Below are positions 53,596-62,620 of a stretch of 64,000 nucleotides of DNA, one piece after another. The translations under genes and the position numbers were made by a program. The stretch's first letter is position 1. Each line of letters opens with the position of its first letter. Origin of the DNA: an uncultured Clostridia bacterium (GTDB taxonomy: Bacteria; Bacillota; Clostridia; Christensenellales; CAG-314); NCBI GenBank assembly GCA_947628135.1, contig CANQYT010000002.1:62001-126000 (forward strand), read 5' to 3'. A model generated the notes under the pieces. It saw nothing but the letters and a program-made list of their open reading frames with translations. It searched no databases and was not told the origin of the DNA.

Positions 53596-54342
53596 TTATT
53601 TCAAATAACTTTCCAATAGTTTCAGATATTCCTCGTCGCTTATCGCGCCCATATCCAGCAGCATACGCAACGTGGACAGTTTGCTGTCGCTTATGTGAGC
53701 GGGCTCTTCGCCGTACACTTCGTCCAACGTTTCTTTTACCGACACTTCTTCCGGCACGTATTCCGCGGCGGAGTCGTTTGCGGCGGGCGATTGGGCGGTT
53801 TCTTCGGCGGTAGGTTGTTCGACGGCGGTCGCGGCGGTGGTTTCAGCCACCTGTTGTTGCGCCTTTTTGCCGCGCGGCAGTCCCAATGCCAACGCGCAGA
53901 ACAGCGCCGTCAAGGCAAACAAGCCTCCCACGGAGCAACGCAACGCAAGCGCGCCTTCGCCCTGCATAACTTCCGTCGCAAGCACGATGACGGTGTACAG
54001 CGCCACGATAGTCACGCCGATAAGCGTAAGCATACAACCCGCAACGTATTTGCCCTGTTTGCCCTTGTCGCGGGACAGTTCCAGCGCCGCGGCGATGACA
54101 AGCAACAGCGTAGGCAAGCCGTAGGCTATTGCGGGCAGCAGATAGTAGTAGTCGGCAATGCCCCAATCGGCGGCTGTCTTGGTGAAACTTTCCAACAGCG
54201 TTGCGGGAATGTTTATTATTTGTTCAAACTGTTGCGGTAGAAACGACATCACGGTAAACGCCAATGCCGACAGCACAAGCGCCGCGGCAATGATGAGCGC
54301 TATCCAACCGACGGTAATTTGCATCGATCTGCGAGCTTTCAT
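53596..54342 (-). CDS. membrane protein with SHOCT-like C-terminus
   Basis: A 248-residue protein with four likely helices (about residues 10-33, 68-88, 99-125, 133-153), an A/E/T-rich flexible linker, and a C-terminal short helix-turn segment LRMLLDMGAISDEEYLKLLESYL of the SHOCT/oligomerisation type. AAAGGAG precedes the ATG. Function unknown. It has its own promoter. Confidence 0.68.
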   Translation of the reverse strand: MKARRSMQITVGWIALIIAAALVLSALAFTVMSFLPQQFEQIINIPATLLESFTKTAADWGIADYYYLLPAIAYGLPTLLLVIAAALELSRDKGKQGKYVAGCMLTLIGVTIVALYTVIVLATEVMQGEGALALRCSVGGLFALTALFCALALGLPRGKKAQQQVAETTAATAVEQPTAEETAQSPAANDSAAEYVPEEVSVKETLDEVYGEEPAHISDSKLSTLRMLLDMGAISDEEYLKLLESYLK

Positions 54343-54379
54343 AGTGTACTCCTTTTGTCAAAAGTAAAAACTATACTAT

Positions 54380-54408
54380 ATTATATCACGACTCGCGCCG
54401 AATTGCAA
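54380..54408 (-). promoter_or_regulatory. promoter of SHOCT-like membrane protein gene
   Basis: Minus-strand TTGCAA (54403-54408) and TATAAT (54380-54385), 17-bp spacer. Confidence 0.75.
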
Positions 54409-54422
54409 TATCTTTCGCCTCG

Positions 54423-55601
54423 TTAGCCTTCCGCTACGCGCTCTTTTTGTAACAACTTGTCCCAAAAACTCACTTTTTCCGTAATTTCCGCTCGGCACTT
54501 GTCCACGCGCAGCAAAACGTAGTTTTCCTTGTCCGCGCCCACGAGCGTGGCGTCCTCAACGGTGATGTCGCGCATTCCCACTTCCGCGCTGTCGAAACGC
54601 GCCGTGATACTGCCTATCGCCACGCTGTCCCCCTCGCAAACGCCTATCAGCGTGCCCATTTTGTCAATAGTCGCTTTCGTCGTGCCGTCGTACTGTTTGT
54701 CGCTTACGCACAGACCCTGCAACGCCAACGCGCGCGGGTAGACGATGGCTTGCGCGCAGTCGGGCAGTTTGTAATTGTGCGCGTCCTCTCCCGCAAGTTG
54801 AGCCGTGCCGAGAAGTACGTTTTTCCTGCCGACGTCTTTGCCGTCGAGGTACAGAGTTTCGCACTCAACGCACACGTCGTCCCCCTCCAACACGCCCTCC
54901 ACGGTCACGGTAGGCAATTTCAGCGCGTTTGTGCCGTCGTAGCACTTTGTCAGATTGCCCACAACGGTGAGTTCGCGCGGAAGCACGGTCAAAGTGCCCT
55001 CCGCGTATTCCGTGCGGTAGTCGAGGTAGTCGCACTGTTTGGGCGCAATGCGGTACACGCCCACGTCAAGAGCGTTTGTATCCAAGGCGCACTCCTCCGC
55101 GCGATAGTCTTGCCCCTCGTCCGCCACAAATCCCACGGCTTCGGGCAGCAAGTGCGGCAGAGGGTCGCCGTAGGTGATTGTCAGCGTGGGCGCGGTCAAT
55201 GTCAAAGTGGGGCGTTCCGTCTTGACGGAGTACACCTGCGTGTATTTGCCGACGGTGGCGGCAATTCGGTGAACGCCCGCTTCGTCTGGACGGTAATTCA
55301 ACGTGATAGGTTCGTCCTTGACGTATGCGCTTTGCGCAACCGTTTCGCCGTCTATCGTCCAAACTATCGGCGTGCCTTCCGCAATTTCCGCGGGCGGCAA
55401 ATAAGTAAACGTCTGTTCAAACCCGCGCACCGTCTCGCCCTGCGCGACGATTTCTCCCGCGGTGTTTAGCGTTGCGCCCATATTCGCGCTTCTGTTGAGG
55501 CGAAAGATGAGCCAACCGAACAGCGCCAGCACGACCGCAACGGCTACCACGCCTATTATCAGGTCGATTCTGTCTTTGTCAGTGTTTTTCGCTTGTTGCA
55601 T
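54423..55601 (-). CDS. membrane-anchored protein with MBG/YDG-type repeats
   Basis: A 392-residue protein with one transmembrane helix (about residues 15-37) and an extracellular beta-rich part. An Ig-like domain (about 45-140) is followed by an MBG-type unit (LTITYGDPLPHLLPEAVGF) and two YDG-type units (LTKCYDGTNALKLP and SDKQYDGTTKATID), as in surface adhesins and pilin-like proteins. AAGGAGGA fixes the start at 55601; the frame is open further up. Divergent from the large CxxC lipoprotein gene. Partner or ligand unknown. Confidence 0.75.
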   Translation of the reverse strand: MQQAKNTDKDRIDLIIGVVAVAVVLALFGWLIFRLNRSANMGATLNTAGEIVAQGETVRGFEQTFTYLPPAEIAEGTPIVWTIDGETVAQSAYVKDEPITLNYRPDEAGVHRIAATVGKYTQVYSVKTERPTLTLTAPTLTITYGDPLPHLLPEAVGFVADEGQDYRAEECALDTNALDVGVYRIAPKQCDYLDYRTEYAEGTLTVLPRELTVVGNLTKCYDGTNALKLPTVTVEGVLEGDDVCVECETLYLDGKDVGRKNVLLGTAQLAGEDAHNYKLPDCAQAIVYPRALALQGLCVSDKQYDGTTKATIDKMGTLIGVCEGDSVAIGSITARFDSAEVGMRDITVEDATLVGADKENYVLLRVDKCRAEITEKVSFWDKLLQKERVAEG

Positions 55602-55675
55602 AATGTCCTCCTTGTGGCTATTTTGCCGAATTGCCAACAAATTATGTAAAATATTTTTTATTTGCAAAATTACTA

Positions 55676-55703
55676 TTGACAACGGCTTACGTGTTGATAT
55701 AAT
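55676..55703 (+). promoter_or_regulatory. consensus promoter of CxxC lipoprotein leader
   Basis: Perfect TTGACA at 55676-55681 and TATAAT at 55698-55703, 16-bp spacer. Transcription is predicted from about 55710, giving a leader of about 220 nt before the lipoprotein start at 55932. Confidence 0.82.
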
Positions 55704-55757
55704 ATATAAGTAGTAAACATAACCGAACTAAATATATTTGGCTTCTGAGGAGTTAAT

Positions 55758-55883
55758 ATGCGCGCGTTATTCCTTCGGCAGTTTCATCGGTATATTTCGG
55801 TTTGTGAGTGTGCAACGTCAAGTCACACGCACGTTTGTTTTTACGCTGAAAATCAAACTTTTACACCGTATAGGGCAAATTAG
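55758..55883 (+). CDS. 41-residue leader ORF
   Basis: ATG at 55758 is preceded by GAGGAG at 55747-55752 at good spacing. The predicted peptide begins MRALFLRQFHRYISVCEC and ends TFTPYRAN; it holds three Cys and four His but no obvious single-amino-acid run. The TAG stop (55881-55883) falls in the loop of the terminator at 55863-55902. It has no homologue that I recognise. Together with the terminator it looks like a translated attenuator leader for the lipoprotein gene; it could also be an independent small protein. Confidence 0.5.
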   Translation: MRALFLRQFHRYISVCECATSSHTHVCFYAENQTFTPYRAN

Positions 55884-55902
55884 CCCTATGCGGTGTTTTT
55901 TT
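55863..55902 (+). promoter_or_regulatory. intrinsic terminator inside the leader, candidate attenuator
   Basis: ACACCGTATAGGGC (55863-55876) pairs with GCCCTATGCGGTGT (55883-55896, one T-G pair), loop AAATTA, then seven T. It ends 29 bp before the lipoprotein ATG, leaving no room for another promoter, so expression requires readthrough. Confidence 0.75.
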
Positions 55903-55931
55903 GCAAAAAAAACTAAAAAGGAGAGAACGCA

Positions 55932-58900
55932 ATGAAAAAAAAGATTCTGATTGTGCTTGCGATCCTGCTTGTTGCGGCTATGACGGCGGCGTTTGCCGCG
56001 TGTACGCCCAACGACGACCAAGATCTTTGCGCAAACGGACACAGTTGGGACGACGGAACGCCCAAGACCCCGGCCACGTGCGAAAGCGCAGGCGAAACGG
56101 TTTACCGTTGCAAAATGTGCGGCGAAACGGAAACGCGCCCCGAACCCGCAAAACTCGGTCACGACTACGCGCTGCAAAACTGGACTTGGGACGAATACGA
56201 CAGCGCCACGGCGCATTTCACTTGCACGCGCGGCGATCTCACGGCGACCCAAGACGTAACGGACGACGACTTGCAAGCGGCAGTGCAGCCCGACGGGTCA
56301 ACAGTGTACACGGCTTCGGTTACGGGACCGGACGGTGAAACTTACACCGACACCCGGACCAAACAGTCTGCCGCGCACGAGCACACAAAAGGCACGGAAC
56401 ACCCCGAAGTGCCCGCAACTTGCACCAACGTAGGAACACACCAATATTGGGACTGCGAAGCTGACGACGGCGTAAAACTCAACGCCGCGGGCGAAGAGGT
56501 AACGGATACTCAACTTACAATACCCGCTCTCGGACACACCTACGAAGTAAACGGTCCGCTCACTTGGAAAGATACGGCGACTTACCTCAACGCGGAACTG
56601 CACCTTGTTTGTAACGTTTGCGCAGAGGGCGTTGAAGGTCACACCCTTGACGTCGAACTCAAATCAGAACAAAGTTCCACGTCCGCAACTACGTGCGGCG
56701 CTATGGGCTCGATAACTTTCACCGTATCGGTGGAATATGAGGACAACGCGGCTGCGATTGCCGCGGCGGTTTCTGCGCCCAGCAAACTTGCGTCCAACGC
56801 CTTGGAAGGTGTTGAGGAACTCACCTACACCAAAGACAATGCGCAACTCGGTCACCAATGGAAATTGGCAGAAGAAGGCGCGTATGATTGGACAGGCACA
56901 ACGAAAGACGGTTCAAGCGTAGCAGTCAAGTACGTTTGCGAAAGGTGCAGCAAGGAAATCACTCTCACCTTTACCGACGCGACGAGCAATTCCACCCCTG
57001 CAACCTGCACTGCGGCGGAACAAATAGAGTACACGCTCACCAAAACTGCCGAAGAGGTAAGGACGGCAGCTGAGGCGGCGGAGTTGCAAGACGTCACTAT
57101 CTACGACGCCGATACTTTCGAAGCAATCACAGACCAAAAGCACACCGTTCAGGGCGCACCCGCAAACGGTCACACTTGGCAGGTAACGGAAGTTACTTGG
57201 GCGCAGGAGTACGAGACCGAACCGCACGCGACAGTCACAGTCAAGTGCAGCGTGTGCGAAACGGCATACGACGGCGCTGACACCGAAGTCACCTTTGCCG
57301 AAAGTAAGCAAGCGCCCAAGTGCGAAGAGGACGGCAGCGTAACCTACACGGTGACGGTAAAAATCGGCGAGGACGAACTTGACTTTGCGGCAGGCGTAAA
57401 ATCCACGTCCGACCCCTACACAATTCCGCAAACGGGACACAACTTCGACAAGGAGAATTGGAAGTCCGACGAAACGCAGCATTGGTACGAATGTCAAAAC
57501 GACGCCTCCCACAGAGACAGCGTAGGTACTCACCAATGGATATGGGAGAACACGGGCGACGGCACTCACGAAAAGAAGTGCGAAACTTGCGGCTACGTTG
57601 ACGAAAGCGACGCTACTTGCTCCCCCGACGCGGGCGAAACAGGTCACGACCCCGAGCACAAACTTGCCTCGGGTTGGTATGCCACGGGCGACGAGCACTG
57701 GCAGATATGCGTACACTGCGGCGAGGAATACGGCAGAGAAGCCCACAACTACAACGATTACCAAAGCGAAACCTGTCTCGATTGCGGACACACCCATATG
57801 CAGGTGGAAATCAACTACAACGAAAGCGACGTTCACCACGTAGATTCGGTGGTGGAAGCGTTTGCCTGGATAGCCCAACAGGCTAAGGAAACCACCTACA
57901 CCGTCCGCCTCAACCACAACCGCAGCGGTGACAGCCTCACCCTGCCCGCGGGGTACACAGTGGTGCTGGATCTGGAAAGTTTCACCCTCGAAATCAGCGG
58001 CGCGCTCACCGTCACGGAGGGCAGCCTCACCGTACAGGCGGCTGACGGCGAACTTACCATCGGCAGCGTAATTTACAGCGGCGGCACGCTTGTTCTGCCG
58101 CAGGGCGACTACGAAATCGACCTTCAAAACGGGCTCAAATGTAAAGACGACGGCGTTCACATCACGATAGGCGGCGTTGTGTTGGACCACAACTACGGTG
58201 CGCTCACAAGCGAAGACGACTTCAACCACAGCAAGACCTGCTCGCGTTGCGGCGACATAGTTACCACCGCGCACAACTACTGCGCTTGGACGTACGACAA
58301 CGACAACCACACCCGCACCTGCCAAGACGCGGAATGTGCGCACGAGCAAAAAGTTGCCCACACCTACGAGCAAGGCTCTTGGAGCAAGGTAGACGAAACT
58401 CAGCACCAACACAAGTGCGACGTTTGCGACTACGTCAAAAAGGAAGATCACTCCGTTGACGAATGGACGGAAAAGACCGCCGAAAATCACAGCGGCACTT
58501 GCTCCGTTTGCACCGAGACAATTACCGAGGCGCACACCTTCGGCGACCCCGAAAGAGTGGACGACTATCAGCACACCAAGCATTGCGACGTTTGCCAATA
58601 CGACCTCCCCGAAAACCACGATTGGGGCGAGGGCGACGAAAGACACGATTGCGCTTGCGGCGAGAAAGTTTGCGCAACCGATACTATCACGTTGGACGGC
58701 AAGAAGAGTACCGCTACGGAAACTCACCTGTTCCCTTCAAGTCCGCAACAAGGTTATCACAGTGAACAAGACCGCTTGATTGGCGGAATAATGTTCGATT
58801 TCCAAGGATTCTACTACGATAACGACAATATTCAAGTCAGGTCGAATAAAGACTCCGCATTGTGGAATACGACGGCTATCAGCGGTATCAAAAATATAGT

Positions 58901-60713
58901 CATCACAATGAAGACCAAGCCAAGCGGTAACGCGTTTACGTTGCTACTCGGCAACGAACTCAACGACAGCGGCGAAATCGAAAGCCCCAAATCGGTAACC
59001 GTTTCGTTTTCTTCCCAAACGTATACTTGGGAGGCGGGCGATGACGACTACTACACCTATTTCCGCCTTGACTGCAAGTCAAGTTCAGCCATATACATAA
59101 CAACCATTGAGATAGTACCGTTGGGCAATCACCTGTGGAACGACGGCAAGGTCACAGAAGATGGCAGTTGCGCCGACGGAACGCCCAAGATCACTCACTA
59201 CGAGTGTCTGCGTTGCGGCGAGACCAAGGACGTTGAGGAAAAGGTGGAACACGTATTCGAAGGTCAACCTTTTGAGTACGACGGAGCAAACGGTCACCAC
59301 CAAAAGTGCGCCAACTGCGAGACGTACAACGAGTCCGTACCTTGCACCGACACGCTCGAATGGGAGACGGACAAAGACAACCACAGGCAGTACTGCACCG
59401 CATGTCAACACGACTACGTCGCACAGACGGGACACACCTTCTCGTACGAGGAAAGCAGCGACTCTCAACACAGAAAGTACTGCGAAGAATGCGGTTGGGA
59501 AACATTGGAAGCCCACTCTCCCGCGGAAGGTCCTTGCGACCACTGTTCTCACGGGCACACCGACAACTTCTTCGTTGACGGAAAGGGCTATGCAAGTTTG
59601 AGTGACGCGGTTGCGCAACTTGCTTCCGCCTCCGACAAGACGATAAGTATCAAACAAAACGTCACCGATGACGGCGGCTTGACGATAAGCGAAGACTTCA
59701 CTCTCGATCTCGGCAGCGCAACGCTCACTCTCAAAGCGGGCTTGACGTTTACGGGAACGGTGACCATCAGGAACGGCGCTATCGCGGGCGAGGGAATGGA
59801 GTACCTCATCACGCTTGCCGACGCTGCCGGATCGCTCACTCTTCAAAACGTAACTATCAACGGCGAGACCGCAACGCAAGCGGCGGTGCGCGTCACAAAC
59901 GGCACGTTGACATTGGACGCCGCAACGCTCATCGGCGGCACGCGCGCGTTGGAACTTTCCTACGATAAATCTGACGAAAAGATTGTCGTCACGGTAAAAG
60001 ACAGCAGCAAGTTCCACAAAGCAGTCGGCGACGGCACGAATACCGGCTTGATAGAATTTGTAATCGACGGCTCGCTCTCCGCGGGAGACCTGCATATCAA
60101 AGTGACATTCGAAGCCGCGCAAACGCAGTACCCCTCGTTGAAGATTACGAGCAGCGGCATCACCTGCGAGGACCTGAGTGAAGTGACCTTTGCCGAAAAG
60201 CAAATAAGTCATACTTATTCGGAGGGAAATTGCTCGATTTGCGGCGCGGAACAACCTGCGTCAAAGTGGACGTTAGTCACAGATGAGTCTATGCTTTCCG
60301 TTGGTGACAAAATAGTCATCGCTATCAACGACAAAAATAATGCCGTAGCGACTACAATCAACAAAGATTACCTTGGTATAGATACAACGTGCGAATTTAG
60401 CGCGGATAAAAAAACTATTACCTCGTTACCCGAGAGCGCTGTAATCTTCGTTTTGGGTAAAACAGATGGTGGTTATTGGACGTTGACTTACAAGGACACC
60501 GATTCCGACAAATTGCTTGGTGCAACCGCAGTGAAAAAGGTTGCCTGGGATAAAGGAACTACTACTTGGACAATAAGCGTAACCGCAGAAGGCAAGGCAT
60601 CTATTACAAATACCACTGCTTCGTACGGTACAATTTATTACAATTCGGGAAGTCCGCGTTTCACCACATACACATCTACGCAGGTGTTACCGCAAATATA
60701 CGTCCTTAAATAG
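55932..60713 (+). CDS. giant CxxC-repeat surface lipoprotein
   Basis: A 1593-residue predicted lipoprotein, lipobox FAAC (C24). Many modules of the form ATC...G......C..C.........GH and H...C..C.........H run through residues 30-640, 770-915 and 1100-1215, giving dozens of paired cysteines. They alternate with beta-helix-like segments (about 640-755 and 1215-1420, with GGTLVLPQGDYEI and LTLQNVTINGET). Residues 920-1060 form a jelly-roll-like domain, and the last 150 residues are an R[FY]..Y.S...LPQIYVLK-type terminal domain common in surface proteins of gut bacteria. AAAGGAGAG precedes the ATG. A surface structural or binding role is inferred; ligand unknown. Confidence 0.72.
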   Translation: MKKKILIVLAILLVAAMTAAFAACTPNDDQDLCANGHSWDDGTPKTPATCESAGETVYRCKMCGETETRPEPAKLGHDYALQNWTWDEYDSATAHFTCTRGDLTATQDVTDDDLQAAVQPDGSTVYTASVTGPDGETYTDTRTKQSAAHEHTKGTEHPEVPATCTNVGTHQYWDCEADDGVKLNAAGEEVTDTQLTIPALGHTYEVNGPLTWKDTATYLNAELHLVCNVCAEGVEGHTLDVELKSEQSSTSATTCGAMGSITFTVSVEYEDNAAAIAAAVSAPSKLASNALEGVEELTYTKDNAQLGHQWKLAEEGAYDWTGTTKDGSSVAVKYVCERCSKEITLTFTDATSNSTPATCTAAEQIEYTLTKTAEEVRTAAEAAELQDVTIYDADTFEAITDQKHTVQGAPANGHTWQVTEVTWAQEYETEPHATVTVKCSVCETAYDGADTEVTFAESKQAPKCEEDGSVTYTVTVKIGEDELDFAAGVKSTSDPYTIPQTGHNFDKENWKSDETQHWYECQNDASHRDSVGTHQWIWENTGDGTHEKKCETCGYVDESDATCSPDAGETGHDPEHKLASGWYATGDEHWQICVHCGEEYGREAHNYNDYQSETCLDCGHTHMQVEINYNESDVHHVDSVVEAFAWIAQQAKETTYTVRLNHNRSGDSLTLPAGYTVVLDLESFTLEISGALTVTEGSLTVQAADGELTIGSVIYSGGTLVLPQGDYEIDLQNGLKCKDDGVHITIGGVVLDHNYGALTSEDDFNHSKTCSRCGDIVTTAHNYCAWTYDNDNHTRTCQDAECAHEQKVAHTYEQGSWSKVDETQHQHKCDVCDYVKKEDHSVDEWTEKTAENHSGTCSVCTETITEAHTFGDPERVDDYQHTKHCDVCQYDLPENHDWGEGDERHDCACGEKVCATDTITLDGKKSTATETHLFPSSPQQGYHSEQDRLIGGIMFDFQGFYYDNDNIQVRSNKDSALWNTTAISGIKNIVITMKTKPSGNAFTLLLGNELNDSGEIESPKSVTVSFSSQTYTWEAGDDDYYTYFRLDCKSSSAIYITTIEIVPLGNHLWNDGKVTEDGSCADGTPKITHYECLRCGETKDVEEKVEHVFEGQPFEYDGANGHHQKCANCETYNESVPCTDTLEWETDKDNHRQYCTACQHDYVAQTGHTFSYEESSDSQHRKYCEECGWETLEAHSPAEGPCDHCSHGHTDNFFVDGKGYASLSDAVAQLASASDKTISIKQNVTDDGGLTISEDFTLDLGSATLTLKAGLTFTGTVTIRNGAIAGEGMEYLITLADAAGSLTLQNVTINGETATQAAVRVTNGTLTLDAATLIGGTRALELSYDKSDEKIVVTVKDSSKFHKAVGDGTNTGLIEFVIDGSLSAGDLHIKVTFEAAQTQYPSLKITSSGITCEDLSEVTFAEKQISHTYSEGNCSICGAEQPASKWTLVTDESMLSVGDKIVIAINDKNNAVATTINKDYLGIDTTCEFSADKKTITSLPESAVIFVLGKTDGGYWTLTYKDTDSDKLLGATAVKKVAWDKGTTTWTISVTAEGKASITNTTASYGTIYYNSGSPRFTTYTSTQVLPQIYVLK

Positions 60714-60737
60714 CAAAAGAGTAAAATATAGTCCAAC

Positions 60738-60774
60738 AAAAAAGGGGCGGAGAAATTTCTCCGCCCCTTTTTTT
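60738..60774. terminator. bidirectional terminator between convergent CxxC genes
   Basis: A perfect palindrome: AAAAAAGGGGCGGAGAAA (60738-60755) with its complement at 60756-60773. Confidence 0.93.
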
Positions 60775-60780
60775 GTGTGC

Positions 60781-61338
60781 TTATTCTACGACAATAACGA
60801 TAGATGTAATTCGTGCTTGCGCACTATCGGTATTTGATAATGTTACGCTCATAACGTCTTTATCGGAAGCAGGCGTCCATTTGTGACTTGATTTGTCATA
60901 AGACCCGGAATCCGGTTCCATCGTTTTATCGTAACCAGAAGTAAATGAGAATGTAACGGATTTTATGTGTCTACTTCCCGCGTCAATAGTGACCTCGTTT
61001 CCGGAATAGAACGTCAGATAAGACGATTTATTTGCGTATGGTGTTCTAGTATATGTTCCTTTGCCAAACGTTAATGTCACCGATACGTTGTTACTCGTCA
61101 AAGTCATTTCGTCTTTATGTGAAGATTGCACATAGTTATAGGTCAAAGTGACGGGTTCTTTCTTCTTTTCACCGCAAGCGCAATCGCCGCTGTCGAAATT
61201 GTGACCTTCGTGTACGGTCGTGCCGCAAATAGCGCACACTACGCTATGTGTTGAGCCGTTGTTGTCATTTGTGGGTATCGTTCCCTCCGAATAAGTATGA
61301 CCTATTGCGGGCAGGCAAAAAAACGCTCTCCCCGTCAA
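60781..61338 (-). pseudogene. 3' remnant of a CxxC-repeat lipoprotein gene
   Basis: The minus-strand frame of 185 codons encodes two cysteine modules (ending LPAIGHTYSEG, then CAICG and CACGEK) and a C-terminal beta-domain closing AQARITSIVIVVE, very like the end of the protein at 16385 (SQARIVSVRIYY). It has no signal peptide, no SD and no promoter: its 5' end runs straight into the plsX terminator. It is therefore a decapitated family member, probably left by a deletion. It may be transcribed at low level by readthrough from plsX. Confidence 0.78.
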
Positions 61339-61347
61339 GGGAGAGCG
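61317..61347 (-). terminator. terminator of plsX
   Basis: Minus-strand stem CGCTCTCCC (61347-61339) / GGGAGAGCG (61332-61324), followed by a run of T. The open frame of the adjacent CxxC remnant begins inside this hairpin. Confidence 0.88.
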
Positions 61348-61353
61348 GTGTAT

Positions 61354-62358
61354 TCAGCCTCGAATTGCTTGCGCGATGGCTTGGGTAAGTCCGCCCGTTT
61401 CCATTCGGTACGCTTGTTCTATGCAGTGGAACACCGATTCGGCGTTGCTGCTGCCGTGACCTTTGACGACGGTTTTCGCCGCGCCCAGCAGTACCGCCCC
61501 GCCGTATTTGTTGTAGTCCATCAAATCTTTCACTTCGTAGAGTTTCTTTTTTACGAGCAGTGCGCCCATTTTTGAGGTAAAACTGCTCATCATAGCGCCT
61601 TTGAGCAACCGCATCAATTCCAGACACGCGCCCTCGGTGGATTTGAGCAGGACGTTGCCCGCAAAGCCGTCGCACACAACGAGGTCGAACTTGCCGCTAA
61701 GCAGGTCGCGGCTTTCCATATTGCCCACAAAGTTGATTTCCGGCTTGTCTTTCAGCAGTTGGTAAGTTTCCTTGCGCAGTGCGTCGCCCTTTTCTTCTTC
61801 CACGCCCACGTTGAGCAGAGCAACGCGCGGCCGGTTTACGCCGAACGCCTTGCTGAGGTACAAACTTCCCATCACGGCAAATTGTTGCAGCCATTGCGGG
61901 TCGCAGTCCACGTTTGCGCCGCTGTCGCAGATGGCGACTATCCTGTCCTTGACGACGGTGGGCAGTATCGGGCAGAACGCCGGGCGCTTTACCCCTTTGA
62001 TACGTCCCACTCGCATAACGGTGCCCGCAAGCAACGCCCCCGTCGAGCCTACCGTCACCAGCGCGCGCGCATTTTCGTCGGCGTGGAGCAGTTCCAACGC
62101 CTTTGTCATACTGCTGTCCTTTTTGGTGCGGATAGCCTCCGTCGGCTTGTCGTTGCAGGAGATGACTTCGCTTGCGTGCAGAAGCGTAAGTCTGCTTGCG
62201 TCGTATTGAAGTTTGTCAAGTTGTTGCTTCATCTGCTCGCAGTCTCCCACGAGGGTGATTTGCAGGTCGGGCAGGGCGTTGAGCGCGCGTACCGTTCCCT
62301 CTACGTTTGCAAGGGGGCTGTTGTCGCCGCCCATTGCGTCCACTACGATGTTTATCAT
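61354..62358 (-). CDS. plsX: Phosphate acyltransferase PlsX
   Basis: A 334-residue peripheral membrane enzyme that makes acyl-phosphate from acyl-ACP for phosphatidic acid synthesis. The N-terminal INIVVDAMGGDNSP, VGSTGALLAG near residue 104 and VCDGFAGNVLLKS near 228 are family signatures; length is normal. AGAGGTGAA precedes the ATG. It stands without plsC, fabD or acpP neighbours, and no FapR-type operator was recognised. Confidence 0.95.
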   Translation of the reverse strand: MINIVVDAMGGDNSPLANVEGTVRALNALPDLQITLVGDCEQMKQQLDKLQYDASRLTLLHASEVISCNDKPTEAIRTKKDSSMTKALELLHADENARALVTVGSTGALLAGTVMRVGRIKGVKRPAFCPILPTVVKDRIVAICDSGANVDCDPQWLQQFAVMGSLYLSKAFGVNRPRVALLNVGVEEEKGDALRKETYQLLKDKPEINFVGNMESRDLLSGKFDLVVCDGFAGNVLLKSTEGACLELMRLLKGAMMSSFTSKMGALLVKKKLYEVKDLMDYNKYGGAVLLGAAKTVVKGHGSSNAESVFHCIEQAYRMETGGLTQAIAQAIRG

Positions 62359-62537
62359 AAATTCACCTCTTGTAGTTTGCTTGCCGTTGTTGCGCGTAGG
62401 CGTTTCCCGCGGGGTTTTTACGCCCGTTTTTCGGGCAAAACGGCTTGTTACCTACCTATTTTACCACGATTGCCGCCGCTAAGTCAATATTTGCGGCGCA
62501 ATGTGTTACGCAATTGATTGTCATTTGCAAATTACCG

Positions 62538-62566
62538 TTGACTTTTTGTAAACAAGATGATACAAT
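62538..62566 (+). promoter_or_regulatory. promoter of GNAT-like gene
   Basis: TTGACT at 62538-62543 and TACAAT at 62561-62566, 17-bp spacer. Confidence 0.75.
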
Positions 62567-62620
62567 AAAAAACGTTCAAACGGACTTTTTCCCTGTACAA
62601 ATTTTTATCAGAGGCTAACA

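Noticed and set aside
55738..55935. A 65-codon frame in the CxxC leader in a different frame from the 41-codon ORF
   Set aside because: No SD at suitable distance, and it runs through the terminator into the next start; the 41-codon ORF has the better signals.
56913..58727. 604-codon minus-strand frame opposite the giant CxxC lipoprotein
   Set aside because: Low-complexity valine-rich translation typical of the reverse of cysteine/threonine repeat coding; no SD or promoter.
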